A program made the position numbers and the translations under genes. A DNA stretch of 37,714 nucleotides, taken from Gemmatimonadaceae bacterium (lineage in GTDB: Bacteria; Gemmatimonadota; Gemmatimonadetes; Gemmatimonadales; Gemmatimonadaceae). Shown here one piece after another: positions 25,244 through 33,684 of this stretch (position 1 is its first letter; every line of letters starts with the position of its first letter). The stretch lies in the NCBI GenBank assembly GCA_025934075.1, contig JAICYT010000009.1, positions 1 through 37,714 of the forward strand, written 5' to 3'. The notes under the pieces are model-generated. The model was given only the letters and a program-made list of their open reading frames with translations, had not been told where the DNA came from and searched no databases.

Positions 25244-26646
25244 GCGTGGCCGCGCGTCCGACGACAGCCTCACCGGCAACTCCGACGCGTGAGTCCTGGC
25301 CGCTCATGCGCGGCGCGCCGACCGACGCGGCGCTCACCGATCATTTACTCGCGCCGCTGTGGCGAGCGTCCCGCGTGTGGTGGCTGCTGTTCGGTCTCTC
25401 GACGCTCGGCACGCTGCTGCTGCTTGGCACCGTCACCTACACGGTGCTCGTCGGCATCGGCACGTGGGGGAACAACATTCCGGTTGCTTGGGCATTCGCG
25501 ATCACGAACTTCGTCTGGTGGATCGGGATCGGGCACGCGGGCACGTTCATCTCGGCGTTTCTGCTGCTGCTCAACCAACATTGGCGCGGGTCGATCAACC
25601 GCGTCGCCGAAGCGATGACGATTTTTGCGCTGGTCAACGCCGCGTTGTTTCCGGTGCTCCACCTCGGCCGGCCGTGGTTCTTCTATTGGCTGATCCCCTA
25701 TCCGGCGACGATGAACGTCTGGCCGAATTTCAAGAGCGCGCGTCCATGGGACGTCGCCGCCGTCACGACGTATTTCACCGTCTCTTTACTGTTCTGGTAT
25801 CTCGGCCTCGTTCCCGACCTGGCCTCCGCTCGCGACCGGGCACCGACGCGGCGACGGCGCCTCGCGTATGGCGTCTTCGCCATGGGCTGGCGCGGCTCCG
25901 GATTTCAGTGGGAGCGCTACCGCATCGCATACGTGCTGCTCGCCGCGCTCGCGACGCCGCTGGTCATTTCCGTTCACAGCGTCGTCAGTCTCGACTTCAG
26001 CATCGCGCAATTGCCTGGTTGGCACTCGACGATTTTCCCTCCCTACTTCGTCGTCGGTGCGATCTACTCCGGGCTGGCGATGGTGCTCCTTCTGCTTCTC
26101 CCGCTTCGGCGCGCATTCCGATTGCACGACATCGTGACCGAAGCGCATCTCGACGCGATCGCCAAGCTCATGCTCGCCATGGGACTCATGCTGACGTACA
26201 GCTACGTCATCGAGACCTTCATGGCTTGGTACAGCGCCAATACCGCCGAGCGCTACACGTATTTGACATCGCGCCCATTCGGGCCGTATGCCGTCGCGTA
26301 CTGGATCATGACGGTCCTCAACGTCGTGAGTCCACAGCTCTTTTGGTGGCGGCGGTTGAGGACGAATACGGTCGTGCTCTTTCTTGCCTCCGCCGGCATT
26401 CTCGTCGGAATGTGGATGGAGCGGTTCATCATCATCGTCACGTCGCTCAACCGCGATTTTCTCACATCGAGTTGGCACATCTATATCCCGTCGTGGGTCG
26501 ACTGGAGCATCCTCGCGGGCAGTCTCGGGCTTTTTGGATTTCTGTTTCTACTCTTTGTCCGGTTCGTTCCAAGCGTGGCGATCAGCGAAGTGAAATCGCT
26601 GCGCATCGAGCTTGCGAACTCACCGGCTCGGAGTGGCCATGCGTGA
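25240..26646 (+). CDS. actC: Alternative Complex III subunit C, NrfD-like quinol-binding subunit
   Basis: The 468-residue integral membrane protein belongs to the NrfD/PsrC family, with about ten hydrophobic helices, and is the quinol-oxidising membrane subunit of ACIII. Conserved family stretches include [14 protein letters not shown] and [15 protein letters not shown] sequence ([10 protein letters not shown]). A GTG start at 25240 overlaps the ActB stop (GTGA) and is preceded by a GGAGG sequence about 7 nt upstream. It overlaps ActD by 8 nt. Confidence 0.94.
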   Translation: MSVAARPTTASPATPTRESWPLMRGAPTDAALTDHLLAPLWRASRVWWLLFGLSTLGTLLLLGTVTYTVLVGIGTWGNNIPVAWAFAITNFVWWIGIGHAGTFISAFLLLLNQHWRGSINRVAEAMTIFALVNAALFPVLHLGRPWFFYWLIPYPATMNVWPNFKSARPWDVAAVTTYFTVSLLFWYLGLVPDLASARDRAPTRRRRLAYGVFAMGWRGSGFQWERYRIAYVLLAALATPLVISVHSVVSLDFSIAQLPGWHSTIFPPYFVVGAIYSGLAMVLLLLLPLRRAFRLHDIVTEAHLDAIAKLMLAMGLMLTYSYVIETFMAWYSANTAERYTYLTSRPFGPYAVAYWIMTVLNVVSPQLFWWRRLRTNTVVLFLASAGILVGMWMERFIIIVTSLNRDFLTSSWHIYIPSWVDWSILAGSLGLFGFLFLLFVRFVPSVAISEVKSLRIELANSPARSGHA

Positions 26647-27178
26647 TCGCACCTGGAGTGCCGGTGCCTATCTCGCGGAGTTCAGCTCGCCCGCAGAGTT
26701 GAAGAGTGCCGTCCGTGAATTGTCCACGAGAGGATACACCGGACTCGAGACCTATTCGCCGGTCCCGGTCGAGTGCGGAATCCGTCGAAGCTACTCGCCT
26801 CTGCCCGTGGTTGTGTTTCTCGCCGGGCTCTTTGGCGGGATCGCGAGCTACGCGATTCAATGGTACGCCAACGCGTACGCCTATCCGCTGGACATCGGTG
26901 GACGTCCGCCGCACGCAGTGCCGGCATTCATCATTCCGACGTTCGAGGGAACGGTGCTGTGCGCGGCAATTGCCGCGTTCATTGGCTTCTTCGTCGTGAC
27001 GCGCTTGCCGCAACCGTGGCACCCAGTGTTCGAGATCGACGGGTTCGAGCGAGCAACGGTCGATCGTTATTGGCTCGCGGTCGACGCATCCGATCGGCGC
27101 GGCGCGCCAGACCTCACCATTCGTGAGCTTCGCGCACTCTCGCCGTTGCGGATTGTGCATCTCGAGGCGGAATCATGA
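26639..27178 (+). CDS. actD: Alternative Complex III subunit D (DUF3341)
   Basis: A 179-residue protein of the DUF3341 family with two membrane helices (about 56-80 and 100-125), between an N-terminal soluble region containing [14 protein letters not shown] and a C-terminal soluble tail. ActD is a structural membrane subunit of ACIII without cofactors. The gene overlaps ActC by 8 nt and ActE by 4 nt, so translation of the set is coupled. Confidence 0.92.
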   Translation: MRDRTWSAGAYLAEFSSPAELKSAVRELSTRGYTGLETYSPVPVECGIRRSYSPLPVVVFLAGLFGGIASYAIQWYANAYAYPLDIGGRPPHAVPAFIIPTFEGTVLCAAIAAFIGFFVVTRLPQPWHPVFEIDGFERATVDRYWLAVDASDRRGAPDLTIRELRALSPLRIVHLEAES

Positions 27179-27831
27179 TCTCCACTCGGGCGGTGATAGG
27201 TCTCGCTGTCGCGTTCTGTCCCCTCGCACTGGCGTGCGGCGACTCGCCCGAGCGCGAACGACTCGATTTCGAGCGCATGCGCTTGCAGCAGCGCTACGAT
27301 TTGTACGGGAAGAGCGGCGTGTTCGCGAACCATCAGAGTATGCAGGCGCCTCCCACCGGAACCGTCACTCGCGAGAGCGCGCTGGACACCGGGGCCGCTG
27401 GGACTGGTATGAGCGGCGGACAGCCAGTTGCGAGTGTGCCCGTTTCGCTGACGCCCGCGCAGCTCGTCCTCGGCGAACGAAAATTCACCATTTACTGCGC
27501 GGTCTGTCACGGAGCTGGCGGCTTCGGCGGCAGCATCGTTGCCGAGAACATGGGGCCGCCTCGGCCGCCCTCGCTGCGTAGCGATTCGCTCGCTGCTCGG
27601 CCCGATGGTTACATCTTCGACGTAGCGACACATGGCAAAGGTCGGATGCCGGCCTATGCCGTAGAGCTCACGCCGATGGAGCGGTGGGCCGTGATCGGGT
27701 ACATCCGGATGCTGCAGCAGTCACGAACGCTGACACCGGCGCAACGCGCCGACTCGCTGCGTGCGGCAGCGATTCATTCGAGCGACTCGCTGTTTTCGGA
27801 AACGCCCCGCGCCGCCGGTGCCTTCCCATGA
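27175..27831 (+). CDS. actE: Alternative Complex III subunit E, monohaem cytochrome c lipoprotein
   Basis: A 218-residue lipoprotein (signal ending LALACGD, lipidation Cys near residue 20) with one c-type haem site, CAVCHGAGG. The axial Met is likely in GKGRMPAYAVEL. ActE passes electrons from ACIII to a soluble cytochrome or a terminal oxidase. ATGA overlaps tie it to ActD upstream and ActF downstream. Confidence 0.94.
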   Translation: MISTRAVIGLAVAFCPLALACGDSPERERLDFERMRLQQRYDLYGKSGVFANHQSMQAPPTGTVTRESALDTGAAGTGMSGGQPVASVPVSLTPAQLVLGERKFTIYCAVCHGAGGFGGSIVAENMGPPRPPSLRSDSLAARPDGYIFDVATHGKGRMPAYAVELTPMERWAVIGYIRMLQQSRTLTPAQRADSLRAAAIHSSDSLFSETPRAAGAFP

Positions 27832-28991
27832 TCAGCGACGTGCGAGTGCCGAAGATATCGCTCATCGCGACCGCGCTTGGCGTCGTCATCTGCCTGATCG
27901 GAATGTTCGTTGATCCGGCGCGGACGGCGGCCGCATATCTCGTGGCATACATGTCGTGTCTTGCCGTCGTTCTCGGCAACCTCGCGATGATCATGATCGC
28001 GCGCACCACGGCGGCAACGTGGTTCGTCGCGCTGCGACGTCAAGCCGAACAGGTGACGGCAACGCTTCCTGTCTTCGCCGTTCTCTTCATACCGATTCTC
28101 GTCGCGTTGCCGGTCCTCTATCCGTGGACTCACGCGGAGACGATCGCCTTACCGGTGCGCGAGCTGGTGCAGCAGAAGACGGCCTACCTGAATGTGCCAT
28201 TCTTCGTCATTCGAGCAATCGTCTACCTTGCCACGTGGATCATACTCGGCGAGCTGCTCAGGCGAGGGTCGCTCGCGCAAGACCACGGTGATACAGCCGG
28301 CATCGAGCGCCACATGCGCGTGACGAGCGCTGTGGGACTCGTCGCGTTTGCTTTTACCGTGAGCTTCGCGGCATTCGACTGGATGATGTCGCTCGCGCCC
28401 GCGTGGTATTCGACGATCTATGGCGTGGACTATTTCGCAGGCGCAATGGTCGGCGCGCTCGCGTTGCTGGCGGTGCTCGTCGCGCGCGGACGCTGGCGTC
28501 ATGAGCTGCCCGACTCCGTCGATGCCGATCACTTTCACTCGCTTGCCAAGCTGCTGATCACGTTCGTGCTCTTCTGGGTGTACATCGGCTTCTCGCAGCT
28601 CATCGTCATTTGGAGCGGCGAGATTCCCATCGAACGCTCGTGGTACGTCGTGCGCATGCGCGGCGGCTGGGAGCTCCTCGGTGGCGTGCTCGTCGCGGGG
28701 CATTTCGCCTTCCCATTCCTCGCGCTCCTGGTCCGCGAGTTCAAGCGCAGCGTCGCCGCAATGGCATTTCTCGGCGCATGGTTGTTGGCGATGCACTATC
28801 TCGACGTCTACTGGATCATGATGCCCGACACGCCGCGCGGATCGGCCATCGGATACTGGCTCGACCTGGGCAGCCTGCTGCTAGTGGGCGGCGCAGCGTC
28901 AGCGACGTGGGCGTATCGGCGGGCCGGAGAATCACCGATCGCCGACGGAGACCCTGCGATCGACGCATCGCTCGGCTACCTAACCGATTAG
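27828..28991 (+). CDS. actF: Alternative Complex III subunit F, membrane subunit
   Basis: This 387-residue membrane protein has about ten hydrophobic helices and is the second NrfD-like subunit of ACIII. Family motifs include FDWMMSLAPAWYSTIYG and the FVLFWVYIGFSQLIVIW helix. The ATG at 27828 overlaps the ActE stop by 4 nt. The next gene begins 9 nt downstream. Confidence 0.93.
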   Translation: MISDVRVPKISLIATALGVVICLIGMFVDPARTAAAYLVAYMSCLAVVLGNLAMIMIARTTAATWFVALRRQAEQVTATLPVFAVLFIPILVALPVLYPWTHAETIALPVRELVQQKTAYLNVPFFVIRAIVYLATWIILGELLRRGSLAQDHGDTAGIERHMRVTSAVGLVAFAFTVSFAAFDWMMSLAPAWYSTIYGVDYFAGAMVGALALLAVLVARGRWRHELPDSVDADHFHSLAKLLITFVLFWVYIGFSQLIVIWSGEIPIERSWYVVRMRGGWELLGGVLVAGHFAFPFLALLVREFKRSVAAMAFLGAWLLAMHYLDVYWIMMPDTPRGSAIGYWLDLGSLLLVGGAASATWAYRRAGESPIADGDPAIDASLGYLTD

Positions 28992-29000
28992 GAAACACTC

Positions 29001-29507
29001 ATGCGTGTTTCGCGGGTATTCCTCTCTGGAATCATCGGATGCATCGTGGCGGTGGCCATCATGGTCGCTGCTGCGCGGCTCTCGGGTTCAGCCGCGGACA
29101 TCTGCACGCTCACCGGCGCAGTCGCCATCGGGCGCACCGATGCGCTCGGTTGGTTCGTCGGCTTCATCGTGCAACTCGTCATCGCGGTGATCGCCGCGTT
29201 TGTCTACGCGTGCATCTTCGAGTGGGTGACGCGGCGTGCCGGTCCGCTGATCGGCCTAGCGATCGCTGTTCCGCACGTGGTGATCGCAGGATTGAGCATC
29301 GGCTTCCTGCCGGCCGCGCCGCTCATCGCGCACGGCATTGCACCGGCGGCCGCGTTTCTCGAGTACGACGGCGGCTGGACCGTCGTTGGATTCGTATGCG
29401 CTCATCTCGCATTCGGATTCCTGGTCGGATCGCTGTATGGGAAGACGCGACACGCCATCCCCACGAACCGCCGCGAATGGCGAAACGTCGCGAGCGACGT
29501 GCGCTGA
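29001..29507 (+). CDS. Small membrane protein following the ACIII genes, function unknown
   Basis: The 168-residue protein has about four hydrophobic segments (near residues 7-25, 48-70, 80-105, 123-145) and a charged C-terminal tail. It has no haem-binding or metal motif. I do not recognise a characterised family. It begins 9 nt after ActF with an AGGAA sequence upstream, so it is very probably co-transcribed with the ACIII operon. It might be an accessory or assembly factor, or an unrelated passenger. Confidence 0.75.
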   Translation: MRVSRVFLSGIIGCIVAVAIMVAAARLSGSAADICTLTGAVAIGRTDALGWFVGFIVQLVIAVIAAFVYACIFEWVTRRAGPLIGLAIAVPHVVIAGLSIGFLPAAPLIAHGIAPAAAFLEYDGGWTVVGFVCAHLAFGFLVGSLYGKTRHAIPTNRREWRNVASDVR

Positions 29508-29523
29508 CGCGAGGTCCGACCGG

Positions 29524-30510
29524 CTATCGCTCGAGAACGCGATGGACTGCGACCATAATCGCGTCCCGCCCCATACCGTAGTACTCGATGAGCTGCTCTG
29601 GCGTCCCTGACTGCCCGAATCGATCATCGACGCCAATGAACTCCATCGGAACTGGGAAATGTCTGACCAAGCACTCCGCCACTGCCGAGCCCATGCCGCC
29701 GCGAATCTGGTGCTCCTCGATCGTGACGAGTCGCCCGGTGCGCTTGGCGAGAGCGATGAGTGATTCCTCATCGATCGGCTTGATGGTCGACAGATTGACG
29801 ACCTCGACATCCACGCCGTCGTCGTGCAACGCCCTCGCGGCGAGCAGCGCTTTGTGCAATAGGGCGCCCGTGGCGACCAGTCCAACTGTCGGCGCCGCGG
29901 AGGTCCACACGGTTTGTGCTCGACCAATCTCGAAGGGTGTATCGTCTGTCGTCATGACCGGCGTCTTGTTGCGCGCGAGCCGCAGGTACACCGGCGTGCC
30001 GGTCCACACGGCGGCTTCCGTCGCCTTCCGCGCCTCGATGGCGTCACATGGACAGATCACCATCATGCGCGGAATCACTCGCGTGATTGCGATGTCCTCG
30101 ATCGCCTGGTGAGTTCCGCCGTCTGGCCCAACGGAGACGCCGGCATGCGAGCCGGCGATCTTTACCGCCCGGTCATTATACGCGATCGTCGTGCGAACCT
30201 GCTCCCAATTTCTTCCAGGGCTGAACATGGCGTACGAGGTGATGAACGGAATCTTGCCCATCGCCGCCATTCCGCTCGCGACCGATGCCATGTTCTGCTC
30301 GGCGACGCCGAGCTCGACGAAGCGATCCGGAAATTTCTTCTTGAAGGCGAGTGCCTGCGCGCTCTCCGTGAGGTCGCCCGAGAGCACGACGACGAGCGGG
30401 CTGGTTTCACCAGCGCGAACGAGGCCGTCACCGAAGCCGCTACGAATCGCAATCTGTTCGACGTCGTCGTCGAACAGATGTGAGTTCAATCGCAGCGCGG
30501 CATTGAGCAT
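29524..30510 (-). CDS. Transketolase, C-terminal subunit
   Basis: This 328-residue protein carries the pyrimidine-binding domain (GVAEQNMASVASGMA, SYAMFSPGRNWEQVR) and the C-terminal domain of transketolase (TGALLHKALLAARAL, EEHQIRGGMGSAV). The catalytic Glu of the thiamine site is in ELGVAEQN. It pairs with the N-terminal subunit encoded 19 nt upstream to make a functional split enzyme that transfers two-carbon units in the pentose phosphate pathway. The gene converges with the ACIII block; only 16 nt separate the two stop codons. Confidence 0.93.
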   Translation of the reverse strand: MLNAALRLNSHLFDDDVEQIAIRSGFGDGLVRAGETSPLVVVLSGDLTESAQALAFKKKFPDRFVELGVAEQNMASVASGMAAMGKIPFITSYAMFSPGRNWEQVRTTIAYNDRAVKIAGSHAGVSVGPDGGTHQAIEDIAITRVIPRMMVICPCDAIEARKATEAAVWTGTPVYLRLARNKTPVMTTDDTPFEIGRAQTVWTSAAPTVGLVATGALLHKALLAARALHDDGVDVEVVNLSTIKPIDEESLIALAKRTGRLVTIEEHQIRGGMGSAVAECLVRHFPVPMEFIGVDDRFGQSGTPEQLIEYYGMGRDAIMVAVHRVLER

Positions 30511-30529
30511 TCAGGAACCAAGCGCCGCG

Positions 30530-31393
30530 CTACTCAGGCTCGCTCGAGATCTGTTGAGCCGTCGCTCGCAGCTCACGGAGCGCCATCTCTCCCTGCTCCG
30601 CATCGGGCGGCTTTCCGTGCCAATGAAAATCGCGCTCGAACTCCGCCACTCCCTTCCCGGGAATGGTGTGCGCGATGATCATCGTCGGCTTCTCGTAGAC
30701 GCTCTTCGCCTCATCGAAGGCGGCGGCGATCGCCGCGACGTTGTGCCCGTCGACCTCCAGCACGTGCCACTTCCAGGCGCGCCATTTGTCGGCCAGCGGT
30801 TCGAGCGGCATGACGTTCTCCGTGAATCCATCGATCTGAATGTTGTTTCGATCGATGAGCGCTACGAGGTTGTGCAGCGCCCACTTGCCGGCGAGCATTC
30901 CCGCCTCCCAGGTCTGCCCTTCTTCGAGCTCGCCGTCGGACATCAGGCAATAGATTCGGCGCTCACCGGCCTTCTTGTCCATCGCATCCGCGATCGCCAT
31001 GCCGACAGCCTGAGACAGGCCCTCGCCCAGCGGTCCGGAGCTCGTCTCCAAGGCCGGCAGGAACTCCCGGTGCGGATGGCCCTGGAGGCGCGAACCGAAT
31101 TTCCGGAGCGTGTTCAACTCCTCCGTTGGAAAATATCCGGCGTGGGCCATCGTCGCGTACAGCACCGGGCAGATATGTCCGTTGGAAAGAATCAGCCGAT
31201 CGCGGCCTTCCCACGCCGGATTGCTTGGATCATGACGTAGCGTGTGGAAGTAGAGCACGGTGAATACGTCGGCCATCCCCAAGGGCCCAGCGGTGTGGCC
31301 CGAACCGGCACTCACCAACATCTCGATGATGGATTGGCGAATGGCATTCGCCATCGCTTCGAGCGCAATCCGTTGGTGCCCTGTGAGAAGCAT
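30530..31393 (-). CDS. Transketolase, N-terminal subunit
   Basis: This 287-residue protein has the thiamine diphosphate-binding half of transketolase. The diphosphate/Mg motif is SDGELEEGQTWEAG, ending in DRNNIQIDG. Further family signatures are GPLGMADVFTVLYF and GSRLQGHPH, and GPLGEGLSQAVGMA contributes to the active site. Split transketolases are common in archaea and various bacteria. The ATG at 31393 is used; the gene lies 42 nt after the SPW-repeat gene on the same strand. Confidence 0.94.
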   Translation of the reverse strand: MLLTGHQRIALEAMANAIRQSIIEMLVSAGSGHTAGPLGMADVFTVLYFHTLRHDPSNPAWEGRDRLILSNGHICPVLYATMAHAGYFPTEELNTLRKFGSRLQGHPHREFLPALETSSGPLGEGLSQAVGMAIADAMDKKAGERRIYCLMSDGELEEGQTWEAGMLAGKWALHNLVALIDRNNIQIDGFTENVMPLEPLADKWRAWKWHVLEVDGHNVAAIAAAFDEAKSVYEKPTMIIAHTIPGKGVAEFERDFHWHGKPPDAEQGEMALRELRATAQQISSEPE

Positions 31394-31435
31394 GAACTCG
31401 ACTGTAGGCGGGTCGCGTGCCAGCGACGACGCCGC

Positions 31436-31837
31436 TTACCGAGTTCCGCCCGGGGCCGCGCCCTCTTCAGTCATGCGACTCGCCATCGCGCTCCATGCGC
31501 CGAGCACGAGCATGATGATCCCGACGATGATGGAGTTCCACATCCAACTCTCACCAGCGTAGCCATACACCCATGGCGAAATGATCAACCAGATGCCGAT
31601 GAGGGCGTTGACCCAGCTTGCCCATCGGCCGGCCGATTCGCTGAAGCGTAAGGCAGCGAGAACTGCGACGATGATCCCGAAGATGATGCCGTTCGCTCTG
31701 TTCCCGGCATTGACCCCACCGATCCACGCCGAAATCAAGAGATAGATGCCGGCGATGAAATTCAGGGCGCTCGGGAATCTTGCTCCGTTCGAGTGAGCGT
31801 GTGGATGGAATTGTTGTGGATGAACTGCGTGTGTCAT
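31436..31837 (-). CDS. SPW-repeat membrane protein
   Basis: A 133-residue protein with four membrane helices arranged as two repeats of the SPW type. The second carries the WVNALIGIWLIISPWVYGY signature; the first (LNFIAGIYLLISAWIGG) is a variant with SAW instead of SPW. A histidine-rich N-terminus (HPQQFHPHAHS) precedes the helices. Function of the family is unknown. An AGGAAGG sequence lies just before the ATG. Two short palindromes are found upstream at 31873-31895. Confidence 0.85.
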   Translation of the reverse strand: MTHAVHPQQFHPHAHSNGARFPSALNFIAGIYLLISAWIGGVNAGNRANGIIFGIIVAVLAALRFSESAGRWASWVNALIGIWLIISPWVYGYAGESWMWNSIIVGIIMLVLGAWSAMASRMTEEGAAPGGTR

Positions 31838-31872
31838 GGTCCACCTTCCTGAAAATACCTTTCAACTGATGT

Positions 31873-31895
31873 GTTCCGTGGGAACCAATATATTG
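31873..31895. promoter_or_regulatory. Adjacent palindromes upstream of the SPW-repeat gene
   Basis: GTTCC/GGAAC arms with a 3-nt spacer (31873-31885) abut a perfect 10-nt palindrome CAATATATTG (31886-31895). They lie about 40-55 nt before the SPW start and in the AT-rich part of that gap, where a promoter is expected. Possible operator; protein unknown. Confidence 0.4.
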
Positions 31896-31979
31896 CAACC
31901 ACCATACCAGAGATGCGCGAATCAGCCACCAGTTGGAAGCACAGGATTCACTGTATGAATCAAGACACGAGCGAACCGA

Positions 31980-32387
31980 TCAGCGAAGCGTATACAGGTA
32001 CGCCGCGATGTCGCGCGCATCACCCTCGGGCACACCGAGATTTGGCATCGCCGTGCCAGGCTCGATCGCCTGAGGAACTTCGATCCAGCGAACGAGAAAG
32101 TCCGGCGTGTTTGGAACCTCACCGGCGATGAACGTTCGCTTGCTCCAGAAGAACAACGGCGGACCCGCCGTTCCTTTCGCCGTAGCGATTCCCGGAATCG
32201 TGTGACAGGATCCGCAGCCGAACGTAGCGATCGCCGTTCTGCCGCGATCAGGATCGCCGCCCGCGACAGCCACGTGCTCTTCACCGCCCGACGCTTCGCG
32301 ACACCCCGAAGTGAGCGCGAACACGAAGAGCATCGCGGATAATCGGATCGCCGCGAGTCTGCATGCGCGCCCCGCACGTTGCCGCAT
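31980..32387 (-). CDS. Monohaem cytochrome c lipoprotein
   Basis: A 135-residue lipoprotein (signal ending FALTSGCRE) with one haem site, GCGSCHTIPG, and a likely axial Met in GTAMPNLGV. It resembles the small cytochrome c domains that serve terminal oxidases. It lies 23-35 nt downstream of the oxidase subunit II gene and is surely co-transcribed with it. The ATG at 32387 is used; an in-frame GTG at 32399 is the alternative. Confidence 0.88.
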   Translation of the reverse strand: MRQRAGRACRLAAIRLSAMLFVFALTSGCREASGGEEHVAVAGGDPDRGRTAIATFGCGSCHTIPGIATAKGTAGPPLFFWSKRTFIAGEVPNTPDFLVRWIEVPQAIEPGTAMPNLGVPEGDARDIAAYLYTLR

Positions 32388-32422
32388 CACAACCGCCACA
32401 AATGCCGAGTGGAGCGACTCAT

Positions 32423-33370
32423 CTATTTCAGCGTCTCGAGATAGGCGACGAGGGCCTGCAGCTCGCTGCCACGCAGTGGCGTCGTCGGCATGTCATTCCC
32501 CGGCTTGATGCTCTGCGGATTGGCGATCCAACCGGCCAGGTTGCCGCGCGTATTCTCTAACGAACCCGCTGCGATCGTCATGCGGCTCACGAGATGCGTC
32601 AGATCCGGACCGATGCGCCCGACAGCGGATGTACCGCGGATCGTATGACAGGCCATGCATGACGATTTTTGAAACACGACGAGGCCGCGCGCGGCGTCAC
32701 TATCGCTCGGTGCACGAACCGTGTCGCGCTGCGCGTTCGTCCATTGCTCGAATTGCGCCGGCGACTCAGCCACCACGAATGCCGCCATGTTCGAGTGTTG
32801 AAGCCCACAGTACTCGGCGCACGCACCGCGGTAGATACCGGGCTTGTCCGCCTGAATCCACGCGACGTTCCGCTGTCCCGGAACCACGTCGGTCTTGCCG
32901 GCCAGTCGCGGAATCCAGAAACTGTGAATCACGTCAGCGCTGGTCAACTCGAGTCGCACCGGGATACCGACCGGCACGTGGATTTCATTCGCGGTGATGA
33001 CCGTAGGCGCCGACCCGCCGCCGGCGTATCGAACCTCCCACCACCAACGATGGCCGATGACATCGACCGTCATCCCCGCAACCTTCGGCGGGGCTGCCGT
33101 GGCATTCTCGGTCGCGATCGTGAACGCGAACGTCAACGTGAGGACGATCGCGGGAACGATCATTCCCCCAACGACGACCCACCGAACGCCCGCGCCCTCG
33201 CGTTCCACCATGGATGTTTCGTTCGAATGTCGGCGAAAACCGCCTGCGAGCACCAACACCGTCACGACAACGACGACGACCACGGAGACCACAAGCAGCC
33301 ACCACCCGAGTTTGGCTTGCGCCGACGCAACGGGACCGGCGCCGGTGAGGATCGCCAACGGCCAATTCAC
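32423..33370 (-). CDS. coxB: Cytochrome c oxidase subunit II with fused cytochrome c domain
   Basis: This 315-residue protein has two N-terminal membrane helices (about 22-44 and 64-87), a CuA cupredoxin domain and a C-terminal cytochrome c domain. All CuA ligands are seen: His149, Cys184, Glu186, Cys188, His192 and Met195 (core CAEYCGLQHSNM). The haem site is Cys238/Cys241/His242 (CMACH) with a likely axial Met294. This is the caa3-type subunit II, which receives electrons and passes them to the haem-copper subunit I. No subunit I or III gene is present in the window, which is unusual. The start is a GTG at 33370; the first ATG in frame is deep in the sequence, so GTG is required. Confidence 0.94.
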   Translation of the reverse strand: MNWPLAILTGAGPVASAQAKLGWWLLVVSVVVVVVVTVLVLAGGFRRHSNETSMVEREGAGVRWVVVGGMIVPAIVLTLTFAFTIATENATAAPPKVAGMTVDVIGHRWWWEVRYAGGGSAPTVITANEIHVPVGIPVRLELTSADVIHSFWIPRLAGKTDVVPGQRNVAWIQADKPGIYRGACAEYCGLQHSNMAAFVVAESPAQFEQWTNAQRDTVRAPSDSDAARGLVVFQKSSCMACHTIRGTSAVGRIGPDLTHLVSRMTIAAGSLENTRGNLAGWIANPQSIKPGNDMPTTPLRGSELQALVAYLETLK

Positions 33371-33684
33371 GGGGCACTTGCCGTCAGAGGAATGACGCCC
33401 CTTGCCGCATCAAGCGACTCGACGCGCGCAGATGACGGCTTACCGCCGTAATCCCACCGCACCCATGTGCTTGTCATAATTTATATCTGTCTAATAGCGC
33501 ACACAGCGATCAGTGGCGCACCACGGCACGGACCTCGCCGCAAAAACCCGGCCGATCAGGCGATTGAAACGCCACAACGCGGTCCCGCCGCTGACAGCTC
33601 GGGCGCTCCCAATCGCCGCGGCGCAACTTGTGCCCTCCTCGACTCGGCAGCACAAACGCAATAACGAACCCGCATTTCAGATCG
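33371..33684. other. Divergent intergenic region with one AT-rich patch
   Basis: This gap of 314 nt separates coxB (minus) from the GH63-like gene (plus). No gene is supported in it. An AT-rich patch at 33469-33500, with TTGTCA (33471-33476) and TAATAG 15 bp downstream, may hold a promoter for either direction, but the spacing is poor and I would not assign it. Confidence 0.4.

Noticed and set aside
33471..33497. TTGTCA and TAATAG as a promoter for the GH63-like gene
   Set aside because: The spacing is 15 bp, the match is poor, and the start codon is almost 200 nt away; only the AT-rich patch is noted.
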